The notes beneath the pieces were generated by a model. That model was given only the letters and a program-made list of their open reading frames with translations. It was not told the origin of the DNA and made no database searches. From Irpex lacteus (taxonomy: Eukaryota; Basidiomycota; Agaricomycetes; Polyporales; Irpicaceae), in the NCBI GenBank assembly GCA_001986395.2, contig MQVO02000014.1:248001-312000 (forward strand): 64,000 nt of DNA, written 5' to 3'. The position numbers were made by a program, and so were the translations under genes. Positions 1-10,497 of this stretch are shown here, in pieces. Each line of letters opens with the position of its first letter. The stretch's first letter is position 1.

Positions 1-1716
1 AGAAAGAGAAAGAAGATGACGACGATGGACTCTTAGTCAAGCGCGAGGCTATCGAGTTGTCACTGGCGGACCTGCCTGGCCCCCCTTCGACAGTTCTCAA
101 CGTCGATGATCCTCATGTCAGAGAAGTCATCGACGTTGATAACATGCCTGTGGTGGCAGAGAAGTCATTGGTTGGAGAGGATTGCGAGGTTGTGCTGGAG
201 GAAGAGGAGGAGGAGGCAGTCGAGGAAGAGGACGATGAGGACGAGGAAGCAGTCGAGGAGGAGGAGGAGCAGGAGGAGGAGGAGGAGCAGGAGGAGGAAG
301 GGGAGCAGGAGGAGGAAGGGGAGGATGAGGGTGGGGAAGCAGTTGAGGAGGAAGCCGTCGAGGAGGAGGCAGTCGAGGAGGAGGCAGTGGAGGAGGAGGA
401 GGAGGCAGGGGATGGACCCGTGGATATGAGTCCTGCTGCTGCCGAAGAGACGTTGGAAACAGTTCTCGCAATAGACAAGGAGCCTAGAAAGACCATCGAG
501 CATGCAATGCGCGAGATGGCAACTACGTCTGGCTGCCGCCGTGATGTGTACGATCGATACTTTCAGAATCCGAGTACAGACCGACGTGAGTACATGGATT
601 CTAGTTTCCACAAAGCTGACCACGACATCCACAGAGCTGGGAACGAACTGCGGTAACTGCGATAACTGTGTCGCATCGCTGAAAGCACACTCCGCCCCCC
701 TCACTGAATGGCAACAACATGTCTGGAACCTCTCTCTACAGGTCAAGGCCCCCTTTCCCAAGCCTGTCAAGACGCGAGCACCACGCAGGAAAGGTTTACG
801 CCGCACAAAACGACGCGAGTTTGTACTGCAAGACCTCAAGACCTTCCGTTACAGACACTGGCTCCGCCACCACTCTCGTTGCTCGTGGGGACCAGAGTCT
901 CTGATACCTGACAAAACTGCGGCTTTCTTGGCGACGAATGGTGGGATCCGTACTGTGGAAGACCTCAAGACTCATCTACCGGACTGGGCGTTTCGTGAAT
1001 CTATTGGCGAACTTGTGCTGGCTCGTATGGAGGACGCCGATGATCGCTGGTACCAGATGCAAGGTAAGGTTAATCCAAACAAGATCCCAAAGGTAGTGGA
1101 AACGAAGCGACAAGCTGCCGACCGGTACAATGCAAACAGGCGTGAAAAGCGGCGCAAGCTGCGCGAAGAAGAGAAAGCGAAGGAAGATATACAGCCAGTC
1201 TCTCTCAATGTCAGCTTCTTCGTACCTGACACTGGGAAGTTTGATACTACGACCTCTCAGGTGTCTCCCTCTCAGCTACCTGCGTCTCCCCCGTCTCAGC
1301 CTGCATTGCCGCTACCTCAGCCTGCTCAGCTCCCTCTCAGCTCGTCTCAGCTCCCTCTCAGCTCGTCTCAGACTCTCAACTGGAAAACCCCGCTTTCAGG
1401 TCTGCAACCCAAGGCGGTACGAAAGCGTCGTGCTCCCAACAAGCCAAAGAAAGATGCCTCTACGTCTACAAAGGCTTCGACCTCCCGCAGCAAGACAAAT
1501 CGTTCTGATTCTCCTGTAGCTTCGTCTTCCAAGGTACGGATCGACGACCAAGAAGCATCGTCAACTTCACAGATACCCCCGAGTGAGCCTACTGCTCTCG
1601 ACGTCGCGCTCGAAAATGTGCCCCTCAATGCAATCCAAGAGCCAGACCGCCTGCGGCCTCGACCTCGACCTCGACCTAGGAAGGAGATAACGTTCGATTA
1701 TCATATGCGTTTGTAG
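1..1716 (+). CDS. RecQ-family DNA helicase, C-terminal part (gene enters from left edge)
   Basis: The reading frame is open from base 3, so the N-terminus and helicase motifs lie outside the window. Exon 1 (to 585) has an extremely Glu-rich tract (about 190-415), then a segment with SGCRRDVYDRYF. A 49-bp intron (586-634, GTGAGT...ACAG) joins it to LGTNCGNCDNC. Together these give the RecQ zinc-binding layout: one Cys after the helicase core, then C-x2-C-x2-C. In RecQ enzymes this subdomain follows the second RecA lobe and stabilises the ATP-dependent 3'-5' helicase. The rest (to the TAG at 1714-1716) is basic and Ser/Pro/Gln-rich, with no recognised HRDC domain. The next gene is convergent, with its stop 14 bp away. 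RecQ-like genes are multicopy in many mushroom genomes, so this could be a dispersed copy rather than the housekeeping Sgs1/BLM orthologue. Confidence 0.8.
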
Positions 1717-1730
1717 GAAAACAATTGTAA

Positions 1731-4575
1731 TTAAGCTTCCTCATCCTCGTGCACTACATCAATATCATGCCACAAGTCACCATCCGCATACATGTCTTCA
1801 TCATAGTCTACACCCTGATCAAACACGACCTGAGGCTCGGGTCCTTCACCAACGGCCAGCATGTCTTCGTCTGATTCTGCAACCTGATCAATGGCAACCT
1901 CGGGCTCAGGATCTTCCCAGATCTCCTGCAGGGAACGATTAGTGAGGCGGCGCTCAGCCCAACGATCAATGGTGCCTTGGAGTTTGAGCACGTCGCTGCC
2001 TGTAGCGAGAAAGTCCTTCGCCCTGCGTGCTTCAGTTAGATGGCGTCCGGGGGTGTATACGTGAATGTTGGAGCTCTTGTACGAAAGTTGCAGCCTGGCG
2101 ACGTCCTTCTCCTTCTGGGGGGAGGTATGGGACTTCCCGCGATAGAAGTGGTTGAATTCTGCCTCGGTATGATCCTTCACTTTGCGGAGTGTAGGAATAG
2201 AGGCAGATATTCTCTTGATATATTCCCAGGTAGCGTAAGGTCCATGCACGCTGAACGTTGACTGGGGGAACGGTTTGAGTGAGATTATAAGTTCGACCAT
2301 GAAGCTTACCTTTAAATCTCGCACGTTACGTTCTTGAAGCATGTCATGGGAGACAAAGTTTTCACCATCATTGGTACAGGCTATCCAACAGTAATATAGA
2401 ACGTATGCTCTGTGTATAAACAAGTTAGCAGAACGACTAAGCATGCATGCGTGAGTAGCACGTACCTGAAGTCAGGGGGGAACTCGCGTTGAAGTCCTTG
2501 AAGCGACTCCAGCACCTCGATAGTGTACTTCCAGTTGTTGCCACCATGGTAGCGGAAGAGCAGGCGGGGCATGAGATCAAACATCCGGCCGACGTCCCCA
2601 GTACGTATGGCATCGTCGAGGTTAACGTAGTCGAGAAGATCACGTACGAAGAGTATTTGATTCTGCAGGACATGGTCCTGCCTAGATAAGGGTTTGCGGG
2701 TCTGGCGATGGTATGCAAGTGTTGAGGCGAATTCGTCTAAGATCCGCGTTGCGAGCTTGTCCAGTTCCTGGGGGGTCTTATCTCGTAGCTCGGAAAGGTC
2801 CTTGACTTCTCCGATCGCCTCCCATAGATCACGGATGTGCGCCTCGAGAATATGATAGTAAGCCTCATGGACGCGTTGATGGAAGTTACCTTGGACTGCA
2901 GCTGCATGCAGACCCTTTCTCTTGAGTAAATCGAATGCGTGCTTGAGTCCCCCGGTACCCGTAGCGTAGTGCTGTTTGTGAATCGATTCTTCTTGAGCCA
3001 TTTGCGCGTGAAGCCACCCAAAGAACGGAACGAGATGTTCCAGTCGATGCCACCAGTTTAGTTCTCTAGCCCGTAGCTGCTGTAGAGAGCGAATTCGCGA
3101 GACTGTGAGTTGATCCCCCATCCAAAGCCACAGTTTCTTGTGAGAGAGTTTCTTCTGTTCCTCGTCGGTACTGAGCTTAAGTTGGCGGAACCATTCGTCG
3201 AGGCAACGCAGATTCCCTTCAAGGGAGACCTCTTCGATATGCGCAGTATCAAGGATGTACTGCGTGTGAACGAATTGCTTTCCGGTGGGAAGCTGTTGGA
3301 CAGGGGTGGGACGGTGGAAGAGGGAGTTATTGCGAGAACGATACTTCTCGCGGTCGAACTTCGGAGCGTTCAACAAGAAGTCGAGGACTCGCCATTTATT
3401 GAACGCAAAGATACGCTCAGCTGCGAGATCGTCGAGCTTGAGGATGTCGCCTGCGGTGATAGGATTGCGAGACTCGCGTTGCCATTGCTCGCGATAGGCA
3501 TCGACATTGGGAAGGGGGAGCTGGGGGTTCTCGATAACGAAGACCGTGGCGGCGCAACCACTATCAAAGTGGTTCTGGTTGTCAAGCCGCTGTTCTATCT
3601 TCTGGAATTTTATGTTGAGGTTATCGTAGGACGCTACCGACTGCTTGCCTTCGTCCCGGAGGTCGCGTTCCATTGCTGCGTGCTTCGTCGCCGAAAGGCT
3701 CTCAAGAGCCTCGTACTTCCAGGATTGACTCATAGTGAGTCCGAGGGCGTTCGTGAGGTCGTTCGCTTTTGCAGCTAGACCACAGGAGGCGAAGTACACC
3801 GAGAGGTACTTCTGAAGGCGACACCGGTGATGAGACCTGCTGAAGGACAACATGCTCATGATGGTGCACACGGACTGTATGCGTTAGGTTAGCACTACGT
3901 AGCATAGTAGAATAGATAAGCTCTTACAGGGGCATGGTCCTTCTTCGATCGCTTGAGCTGGAGGGGTGTCGAAGCGGCTGCAAAGAGGATTCTCCAGGTG
4001 AGAGGTGCCGCCTCCTCAAAGTCCGCGTGCATCTTCGAGAGCGAAAAGGAAAGAAGACTCTCCTCAGAGAGCTCGTCCGGAGGGGATATGGTGAGTGGGA
4101 TGAGGGCCTTCATCTCGTTGTTCATTCGCGTTGTGACGTTCTCTTCCGCCCAGCGTTCCATGGGTGCTCTTGCGCCGCGCGTGGCAATTCCTTGCTGGTG
4201 CCGTCTGGGAGGCCGGTACCACTTCTCCAAGACTTCCGGGAGCATGTCCGAGTGTAGGACACTAGTGAGCATGTACCGTATCTTCCCGTAGTTGATGGAG
4301 TTCTTGCTAATGTTGAGTCCCCAGGTGACATACCAGAGAAAGTTCATGAGGTCCATTTCTTCTTCTTCGGCCATATAGTCGATGATTCGGGCGCATCGGG
4401 CGGCGATATTCTCGTGCGACTGCGTCTTGAGAAACGCTCGTATTGATTCCGTTCGCCCGTGTATCCCTTTGACATACACGTCGGTTACAGCGGGGTCATC
4501 TTCGAACTGAAAGGGTATGTCGGGGTAGTGTTCGTCGTCGCCCGGCTCAAGTCCTGGGTCCCAAAAATTCGGCAT
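1731..4575 (-). CDS. DUF6589 domain protein
   Basis: Four exons: 4575-3928, 3874-2466, 2409-2310 and 2261-1731 (introns 53, 56 and 48 bp; all phases agree), giving about 895 aa. Family-like features include a PPR motif in WYRPPRRHQQG near residue 130, a DELSEESLLSFSL segment, and VCTIMSMLSFSRSHHRCRLQ just after the first intron. A long helical region with KFQKIEQRLDNQ follows, then an acidic C-terminus. DUF6589 proteins are common in Agaricomycetes and have no assigned function; their multicopy nature suggests a link with mobile DNA, but that is inference. The start is taken at MPNFWDP, since upstream in-frame sequence looks non-coding; an extra 5' exon cannot be excluded. The 48-bp last intron has no in-frame stop, so a read-through isoform is possible. 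Confidence 0.78.
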
Positions 4576-4914
4576 ATAATGCTTGAGTAGTGTTAGTTTA
4601 CAGTCAGACACGAAAGAAAAAAAAGGGACAAACGAAAATGCGTTTATTGAGGATGTATGCGGTACTGAACAGAGTACAGAATAATCTAAGCGCGCAATTA
4701 ACCAAAGCAATCCGAGCAATATGATCTAAGCGCGCAGATGTTCTCTACAAGATCACGACATGTCACATCACGTGCGATTGACCCGCACCCGCCTCTACAA
4801 AACCTACCAGACTCTCAGGCTCCGCCGAAGTTTCTCTTTTGCCATGGACTTGTCCCAAAACGGTAAGAAACCTTCGCGCTGCCTGAAGTCTTTGGGTACG
4901 AGACTAACGTCAGC
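4576..4914. other. Intergenic, promoter and 5' UTR of the next gene
   Basis: No gene was seen. The interval separates the divergent DUF6589 and small secreted peptide genes. A probable 5' UTR intron of the peptide gene runs from GTAAGA at about 4863 to ACTAACGTCAG at 4913, just before its ATG. A six-codon upstream ORF starts at 4843 and would end across the splice. Confidence 0.4.
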
Positions 4915-5190
4915 ATGATAGTCACTGCCAGCATTCGTAAACTCCTCACCTTCATCATTCCATGTGCGCTATTCCTGCAGTACCATGGCCAGCTGTCAGT
5001 CGCTGCAACGGCACCCAGACCAGAAACGGAGGGCCTTACGAAGGGCTTTAATAACCCTTTCAGCGGTCCACCGGACGAAAAGATACCTGGGAAAACCGAA
5101 TTTACGGAGCCGTAAGTCTCAAAGCAAAGACATTTCTCCGCAGGCAATACTTAATCAAAGGATCAGTGCAGCTTTCGGGGCAGGAAGTGA
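4915..5190 (+). CDS. Small secreted peptide A
   Basis: Two exons (4915-5111, 5172-5190) give a 71-aa protein. Residues 5-28 form a hydrophobic signal peptide (SIRKLLTFIIPCALFLQY) followed by small residues suited to signal peptidase cleavage. The mature part of about 40 residues is Pro/Gly/Lys-rich and contains NPFSGPP. The intron donor GTAAGTCTCAAA is nearly the same as that of the paralog at 6088, and both genes have a tiny last exon coding only a few residues (here PFRGRK). No CaaX box is present, so it is not a lipopeptide mating pheromone, and there is no cysteine-rich pattern. I recognise no family. It is supported by the paralog, which shares signal peptide, NPFSG motif and exon layout. 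Confidence 0.6.
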
Positions 5191-6087
5191 TGATACTCGC
5201 AACTCCTACCTGTGACATTATTATTGTGTTTAGTTAAGAAGGCCTTCCTAGCTAGAGTATATTAAAATCCTACAAACTTCCCACGAAGGAGTGGAAATTG
5301 CAATACCGTTACAGTATTGCAACCTCGCAGGCTGTTGATTTGTTCGGGTTCTCCGGTGAATTGATCATTTTCGGACTGAGACGAACATCTCGTAGCTGTA
5401 CGTACGAAACGTGGCGCAAGGAAGACAAAACGTTGATACCTTACTGAAGATCAGTTCTTCGCCCAGATCAGCCGGTCTTTGGTTGGGTCTTCATGGCGGG
5501 ATCCCTAAGTTAGAGGAACACTTGACCGTTGCGCTGATACACTTCACTGGATCTCGAGAGAGCACCGTCAATCTCGTGTAGACACATGTAACGCTCTTAC
5601 GACAGTCTTCATGATACGCCATTCCAAACAATCATTATGAGCATGATTGTGATCTCGAACACGATGATCACCTTGAACGTTACAGGTTGATTTGACTGAC
5701 CTATTTATATGGCAATTGGAGGCATGTTCGCAGGATGGTAGCGGTCTACTCGTAGGTTCAGCTCTAATCATGGCAGCTGCCAGTGTAACAGCAATGAAAG
5801 TGGAGCTTTGGCTATAATATCAATCATGATCATGTTCTTTTTCTAGGTCGCTCTGTTGGACATGAAAGTGAGTGCTGGTTTTGATAGAAATTTTGTGGCG
5901 TGCAGGTATAAAGGTACGCCTCCGAGTCATCGACGAAGAGGCAACAGAGCCGGCTCTCCAACCTCCCTACCCCCTGGTACATAACGCAGACAGGTGAGTC
6001 AGCATCTTTCGTCGTTCACGAGATCGCTGTAAGCTATTACTATAAGGCTTAATGTCTGAAAGTCGCGTTTATGTTATTAGCATCATC
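5191..6087. other. Intergenic region between the two peptide genes
   Basis: No convincing ORF was seen. The right end carries the promoter and probable 5' UTR intron of peptide B (GTGAGT at about 5993 to TTATTAG at 6080). Confidence 0.4.
5907..5912 (+). promoter_or_regulatory. TATA box upstream of peptide B
   Basis: TATAAA lies about 85 bp before the proposed 5' UTR donor and 180 bp before the start codon, a plausible core promoter position given the UTR intron. It was identified by sequence match only. Confidence 0.4.
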
Positions 6088-6341
6088 ATGGCCAGTCCGA
6101 ACATCCGTGAATCCCTCACCTTCGTCATTTCATGCGTGCTGCTCCTGCAGTACTATGGCCAGCTGTTTGCTTCAGCCACACCCATAGTTCCGCCAGCTGA
6201 ACTTTTCGGCGTTGGTCCACCTGGTCTGCCCAATCCTTTCAGCGGTGCGCCTGGCAAAGGTTCAGTCCTACCGCCGTAAGTTTCAAACAGCGTCATTTAT
6301 AGATACTTACTCATTGAGGCTCGCACAGCTGGCCACAGTGA
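6088..6341 (+). CDS. Small secreted peptide B (paralog of A)
   Basis: Two exons (6088-6275, 6329-6341) give 66 aa. It aligns along its length with peptide A: IR(K/E)xLTF(I/V)I at the start, the hydrophobic stretch SCVLLLQYYGQL, then a short Pro/Gly-rich mature part with LPNPFSGAP. The last exon adds only WPQ before the stop. Start choice: an in-frame ATG at 6052 exists, but the Met at 6088 matches peptide A and follows a plausible UTR acceptor. The hydrophobic core is typical of a secretory signal peptide, so the protein is probably exported. The function is unknown. There are no dibasic processing sites and no cysteine framework after the signal peptide. Confidence 0.6.
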
Positions 6342-6977
6342 TAGGGTCTGAAGTTGATAATATCGCCATCTAGCTCGAACAATGGATGCTAGCCGTTCGC
6401 TTGTACTAGGCATGTAGTTTTCGAACCATACTAGTCTTCTGTGTTGAAATTGCTGTGGAATGAACGCATGGTGTTTACTGAAGCAAGTCTTAGCAAGGCC
6501 AGTGATGGTAACGAAAAACGAAAAGAAGCCAGGACCCCAGACCACTCCCGCGCGCTTAGAGTTACAGCTTTAATGCAATAGCCAATGAGATGCTCCGTAT
6601 TGACGGCCATGGGCGTCATAGTGTGCTACGAGCCTGAGGTAGGCGTACTATGCGAGATGTCTGTAGCTACTCTGAGTATTTCTAGTCTAAAGCGAATTTG
6701 GGAGTTATGCCGGGAAGGAGCTATGCTATGTACTACGAACGAAAGAATTACCGTGACAAGTGATTATAATGAGACCGACGAATAAACCTTGCTGGGACGA
6801 TGGACAGGGAACGGACAAAGAGGCGGAACACTACATGCGATAAGTACGCTACAAAACTATAAGAGCAAAACATAAAGTACGGTTTTAAACCTCATAAACA
6901 GGTAACCATTAACCATTAATTGAATGATTGTATACGCCAACTCAAAAAGTCGGGAAGGGATATTGAATCCTATCCTA
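6342..6977. other. Intergenic
   Basis: AT-richer sequence between the 3' ends of peptide B and homeodomain-like gene 1 (convergent). No gene was seen; short ORFs here lack splice or family support. Confidence 0.4.
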
Positions 6978-9904
6978 TTAGCCGTCAAACTCGCCACCCC
7001 TGAGAACAAGCCCCAGCTCACTATACACACCGCTCCTAATCTTCTCGAAGAACACCTCGCTCATCCTCAAACTCTCACTAAATTCCATCGCTGACACCTT
7101 GTCCGGGTGTTCCGCTGAATCGATGTGAGAGAGACGCTCATCAACGAACGCAGCGAGCTCCGCAAGTCTGTTCCGGGTTCTTGCAAAGCTAGCCTCACGA
7201 TCGTGGGGGTAGTGTAGTTCAGACGTGGGCGTTGAGGGCGAGGGAGAGGGAGAGGAGAGGTCCATGTCTTCTGAGGAGGAGGGTGATGCGGATAGCGTCG
7301 GCTCAGATTCGGGTTGCGCGTGGTCAGAGGGAGCTTCGAGGTCCGTAGGTACGTCGGGCGCGGGATTTACTGAGAGAGTCGAGTTCGCCACAGGAGTAGT
7401 CGTCTTAGAGTGGGCTAGAGGCGATGTATTCGGGCTCGTGGCCGAAGGAGAGGAGGAATTTGAAGGTGAAAGTATAGGGTGAGGAGACGCTGGGTGTGCA
7501 AGTGCGGGAGAGGGAGGCGGAGAGGGATGAATGGCGATGGCTGCGTCCGCGGGCGGTTGTATGGGTTCAGAGGGAGTTTCGAGGTCCATAGGTACGTCGG
7601 GTAACACTGGCTCTAAACCTAGCGCAACCGAGTCCAAACCATTGATCTTTGTCTCGGCGGACGTTTTCTTTATCTCGGATGAGGCCATGGTTGGCACGTC
7701 CACAGACATTCCTAAGCCTAGCGGAGAAATAGTAGAGGTACCGGAACCCTCTGCCTCTTCTACTTCCATCGCCCGATGCGAGTCCTCGCTCTCCTCCGAG
7801 TTGGGAGGGATAGTACCAGCGGCAGGAGACTGAGGCTGCGAATCAGATGGCACTTCAGGCAGAGACGGAGACGGAGGTTCTGGCGATTTCTGCAACAAGG
7901 TAGGGGGGCTGGGAGAGTCGACCGCGGCAGGACCTTGAGGGGAATTGGTGTGTTCTGCGTCCACATCCATATCATGCTCAGGCTTCGAAACCACACTCAT
8001 GCTTGTAGTAGACCCAGCTTGAGGACTCTGAGCAGTTCGAAAAGCCAGAGAACTCTGAGCGACCACAGGAGACCTCGTAGCAGGCCTCGGAAGCGGGATC
8101 AATCCTCCCACTTCCACTTCCACTTCCGCTTCTGCGTCCACGCGAGGACTGGGTGTAGTCGCGAACTGAGGATGTTGAGCGATGACGGGGGACCTCGTAG
8201 CAGGTCTTGGAAGCGGGATCATTTCCTCTTGGGAGGTTTGCGCGTTCGTACTCGTCGAAGGTGAGGATCGCTCGCTCGTGATGGCAAGAGCACGGCTCGG
8301 AGGAACGGGCTCTACAGGCGTAGGAAGCTGCGCCATCGCCAAAGACAATGATGGATTCCGTGGTGAGCACAGAGGCGAAAGCTCCGTCGCGCCGTTCGTC
8401 TTCACTTTCTCGCTCGCCTCCACATCCCCATTCCCTTTCGTTCGAGGAGCGTCGCTAGTGAGAGAGATACGAGACATAGTAGGAAGAAGAGCAGGCGCGC
8501 CGGCGCCCGGTATAGAAAGAGATAGTGCAGGGAGCATCTGGACTTTGAACCGGTTCGTTTCGTATGGGTTTGGGTTGCGGATGCGGATGCGGGGCTGTTT
8601 CGTGTCTGTTGGTTTCGTCGTCTCCGTCTCTGTTGGTTTCGCCGCGGCCTCTAATATGAGTGGCGACGCTCTGGGCAACAGTGCAGGCAGAGGCAGTATA
8701 GGTTTCTGTTCGACGGGTGAGTCCAGGAGGAGCGGGGCGTGGCTCTCCGTGGGCGAGTATAACGACATTTTCAGATTTGAGGAGGGTTGCGGTTGGGGTT
8801 CTTGTTTGACTTTGACTGTGATGGATGTGGGAGAAGTAGATGTTGGCGAGGGGAAGGAAGAGGGAGAGGTGGAGGTGGAGGTGGGGGAGGGGAGGGATTT
8901 TATTGCCTACAACCCATCCAATGTCATCGTCAGCACCAATGTTCCACTTGAACAACAACCCGCGAAACACAACTCACCACCACACTTGAATTCGACGATG
9001 ACGACCCCGACCCCAAACTATTCATCTGCACCCAATTCCACACATCATCCTTCTCCGCCCTCAACGCGCGCGCCCACACCTCTAGCACGCCCTCGTTCGG
9101 CTGTTCGTGTTCGCGGTGCAGGACGGTGAGTTTGGCGATCTTTTCGGGGGTTAGGGTCGGCCATACTGTACGATGCACGTCAACGCAAGGGGTGGTTAGC
9201 GAGAAAGTGAGTGAGTGGGTGAGTGGTGGTGGATGGAGAGGACGTACAAATATTAGCACTCGTCATAACACCCCCACCCGTACCTTCACCCCCCTCCCGC
9301 CTCTTCCTCTTCCTTCCTCTTTTCCGCACCCCCTCGCTACCCACCAACACAACATCACCATCCTCTCCCTCCCGTTTCTGATTCTGATTCTTAGCGGCTT
9401 GGCGCCGCGAGAGGAACCACCTGGATATATGCTCGGTGGAGTACCACTCTGCGCCGGGGATGGTTTGGATGAGTTTGAGGAGCTCGCGGCGTTGGGCGGG
9501 TGTTGGGGTTATTGTTATGTTTGTGCAGTAGTCTATGTGAACGCCAGATCAGTTACTACAGTAAACGGGCAGACGCAGGGCAAAGAGTTGGGAGGGTTGT
9601 GTGAAGTGTGGAACGCACCTTTGAGGACGTTGCTAGCCTGCTCAGGTAACTTCCTCCTCTCTGCCCTTGTCTCCTTCTCCTTCTTCTTCTCCTTGTCCTT
9701 TCCACTCTCCTTAGCTGGCACATTTGCTGACACACTCTCAGATGCCATCGTAGATGCAGACGTGCTAGCTATTGAAGTAGAAGTACTAGCGATGGAAGTA
9801 GACGTGCTAAGGCCGTTCATCGGATTCGGCGTGCTTGTGCTTGAGCTTGCGTTTAAGGCCTTCAGATGGGGGAAGAAACTGGCGGGGGCCTGCCAGGGAT
9901 ACAT
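6978..9904 (-). CDS. Double-homeodomain-like protein 1
   Basis: Four exons (9904-9619, 9532-9248, 9165-8978, 8906-6978; phases agree) give 895 aa. Residues about 85-143 form a TALE-like homeodomain: KLPEQASNVLK (helix 1, with the TALE-like LPxxAxxxL), RRELLKLIQTIPGAEWY, then ISRWFLSRRQ as the WFxxRR recognition helix. A basic cluster KRGRKRKRR near residue 170 is a likely nuclear signal. Residues about 191-240 form a second homeodomain-like unit (TPEKIAKLTVLHREHEQPNE ... VWNWVQMN) in which the usual WFQNRR is WVQMN. A long Ser/Pro-rich, probably disordered region follows. The C-terminus has a motif shared with the two neighbours (FFEKIRSGVYSELGLVL). It is probably a nuclear DNA-binding regulator, but no target is known. 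Confidence 0.72.
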
Positions 9905-10497
9905 GGCTGCAGAATATATCCCTGCAGGTTGTGACAGTCCGAGTCCTCTCAGGCTTTTGTACTCAAGATCTAGAGTAAGCTGAGATCAAGTACAAAAGGC
10001 GGGTCTTCAAGAGACTCTAATTATAAGCTTAAGCTAAGTTTTGTAGACGAGAGAGATGAGGAACCTAAGGGACATGTGTTGAGGGTAGGCGGGTCGACTT
10101 TGGACGCAAATATATAGTCCAGACTTTGAATTCGAATTCCCATTTTCACTTCTACATTGATTTTCGCGGGAGAATTTTCCACGTGTTTCGAAGCGCCGGT
10201 CACGACCTCCTCATGGAGAAGTTGTCTTTGGTTTCTGCTTCATTCGAAGAGGTTTGGGACGATTGGGAGTGGAAGATAAGATGGATCGTGGTAAGAAGAT
10301 CGGTGTGCGATTGTGTGGATAAAGAACACGAGGATGATGGAAAGAGTCCGAGCGTGCAGGTGGGAAACGCGTGGTGTCACGGTGTCACGTCGTGTTTGTC
10401 ACGATATACACGATGTGTGTCGGGACGCGTTGATTACATAGTACTTTCTCTACTGATTATAATGACATAGACTATAATTATATACGAATAAATTACA
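9905..10497. other. Intergenic, duplicated promoter of homeodomain-like gene 1
   Basis: It separates genes 1 and 2 of the array. Short segments resemble the next intergenic interval (GTAGACGAGA... near 10043 versus 12921; GTCACGA and CGGGACGCG near 10398-10429 versus 13216-13238), as expected if promoter and gene were duplicated together. No ORF of note. Confidence 0.4.

Noticed and set aside
113..839. Long minus-strand ORFs rich in Ser, Pro or Leu
   Set aside because: They are antisense readings of the Glu-codon repeat in the RecQ-like gene.
3110..3778. 222-codon plus-strand ORF
   Set aside because: It is antisense to the DUF6589 coding exon, whose frame carries the family motifs and clean splices.
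4915..6341. Mating pheromone precursors
   Set aside because: Neither peptide ends in a CaaX box and both have a secretory signal peptide, which lipopeptide pheromone precursors lack.
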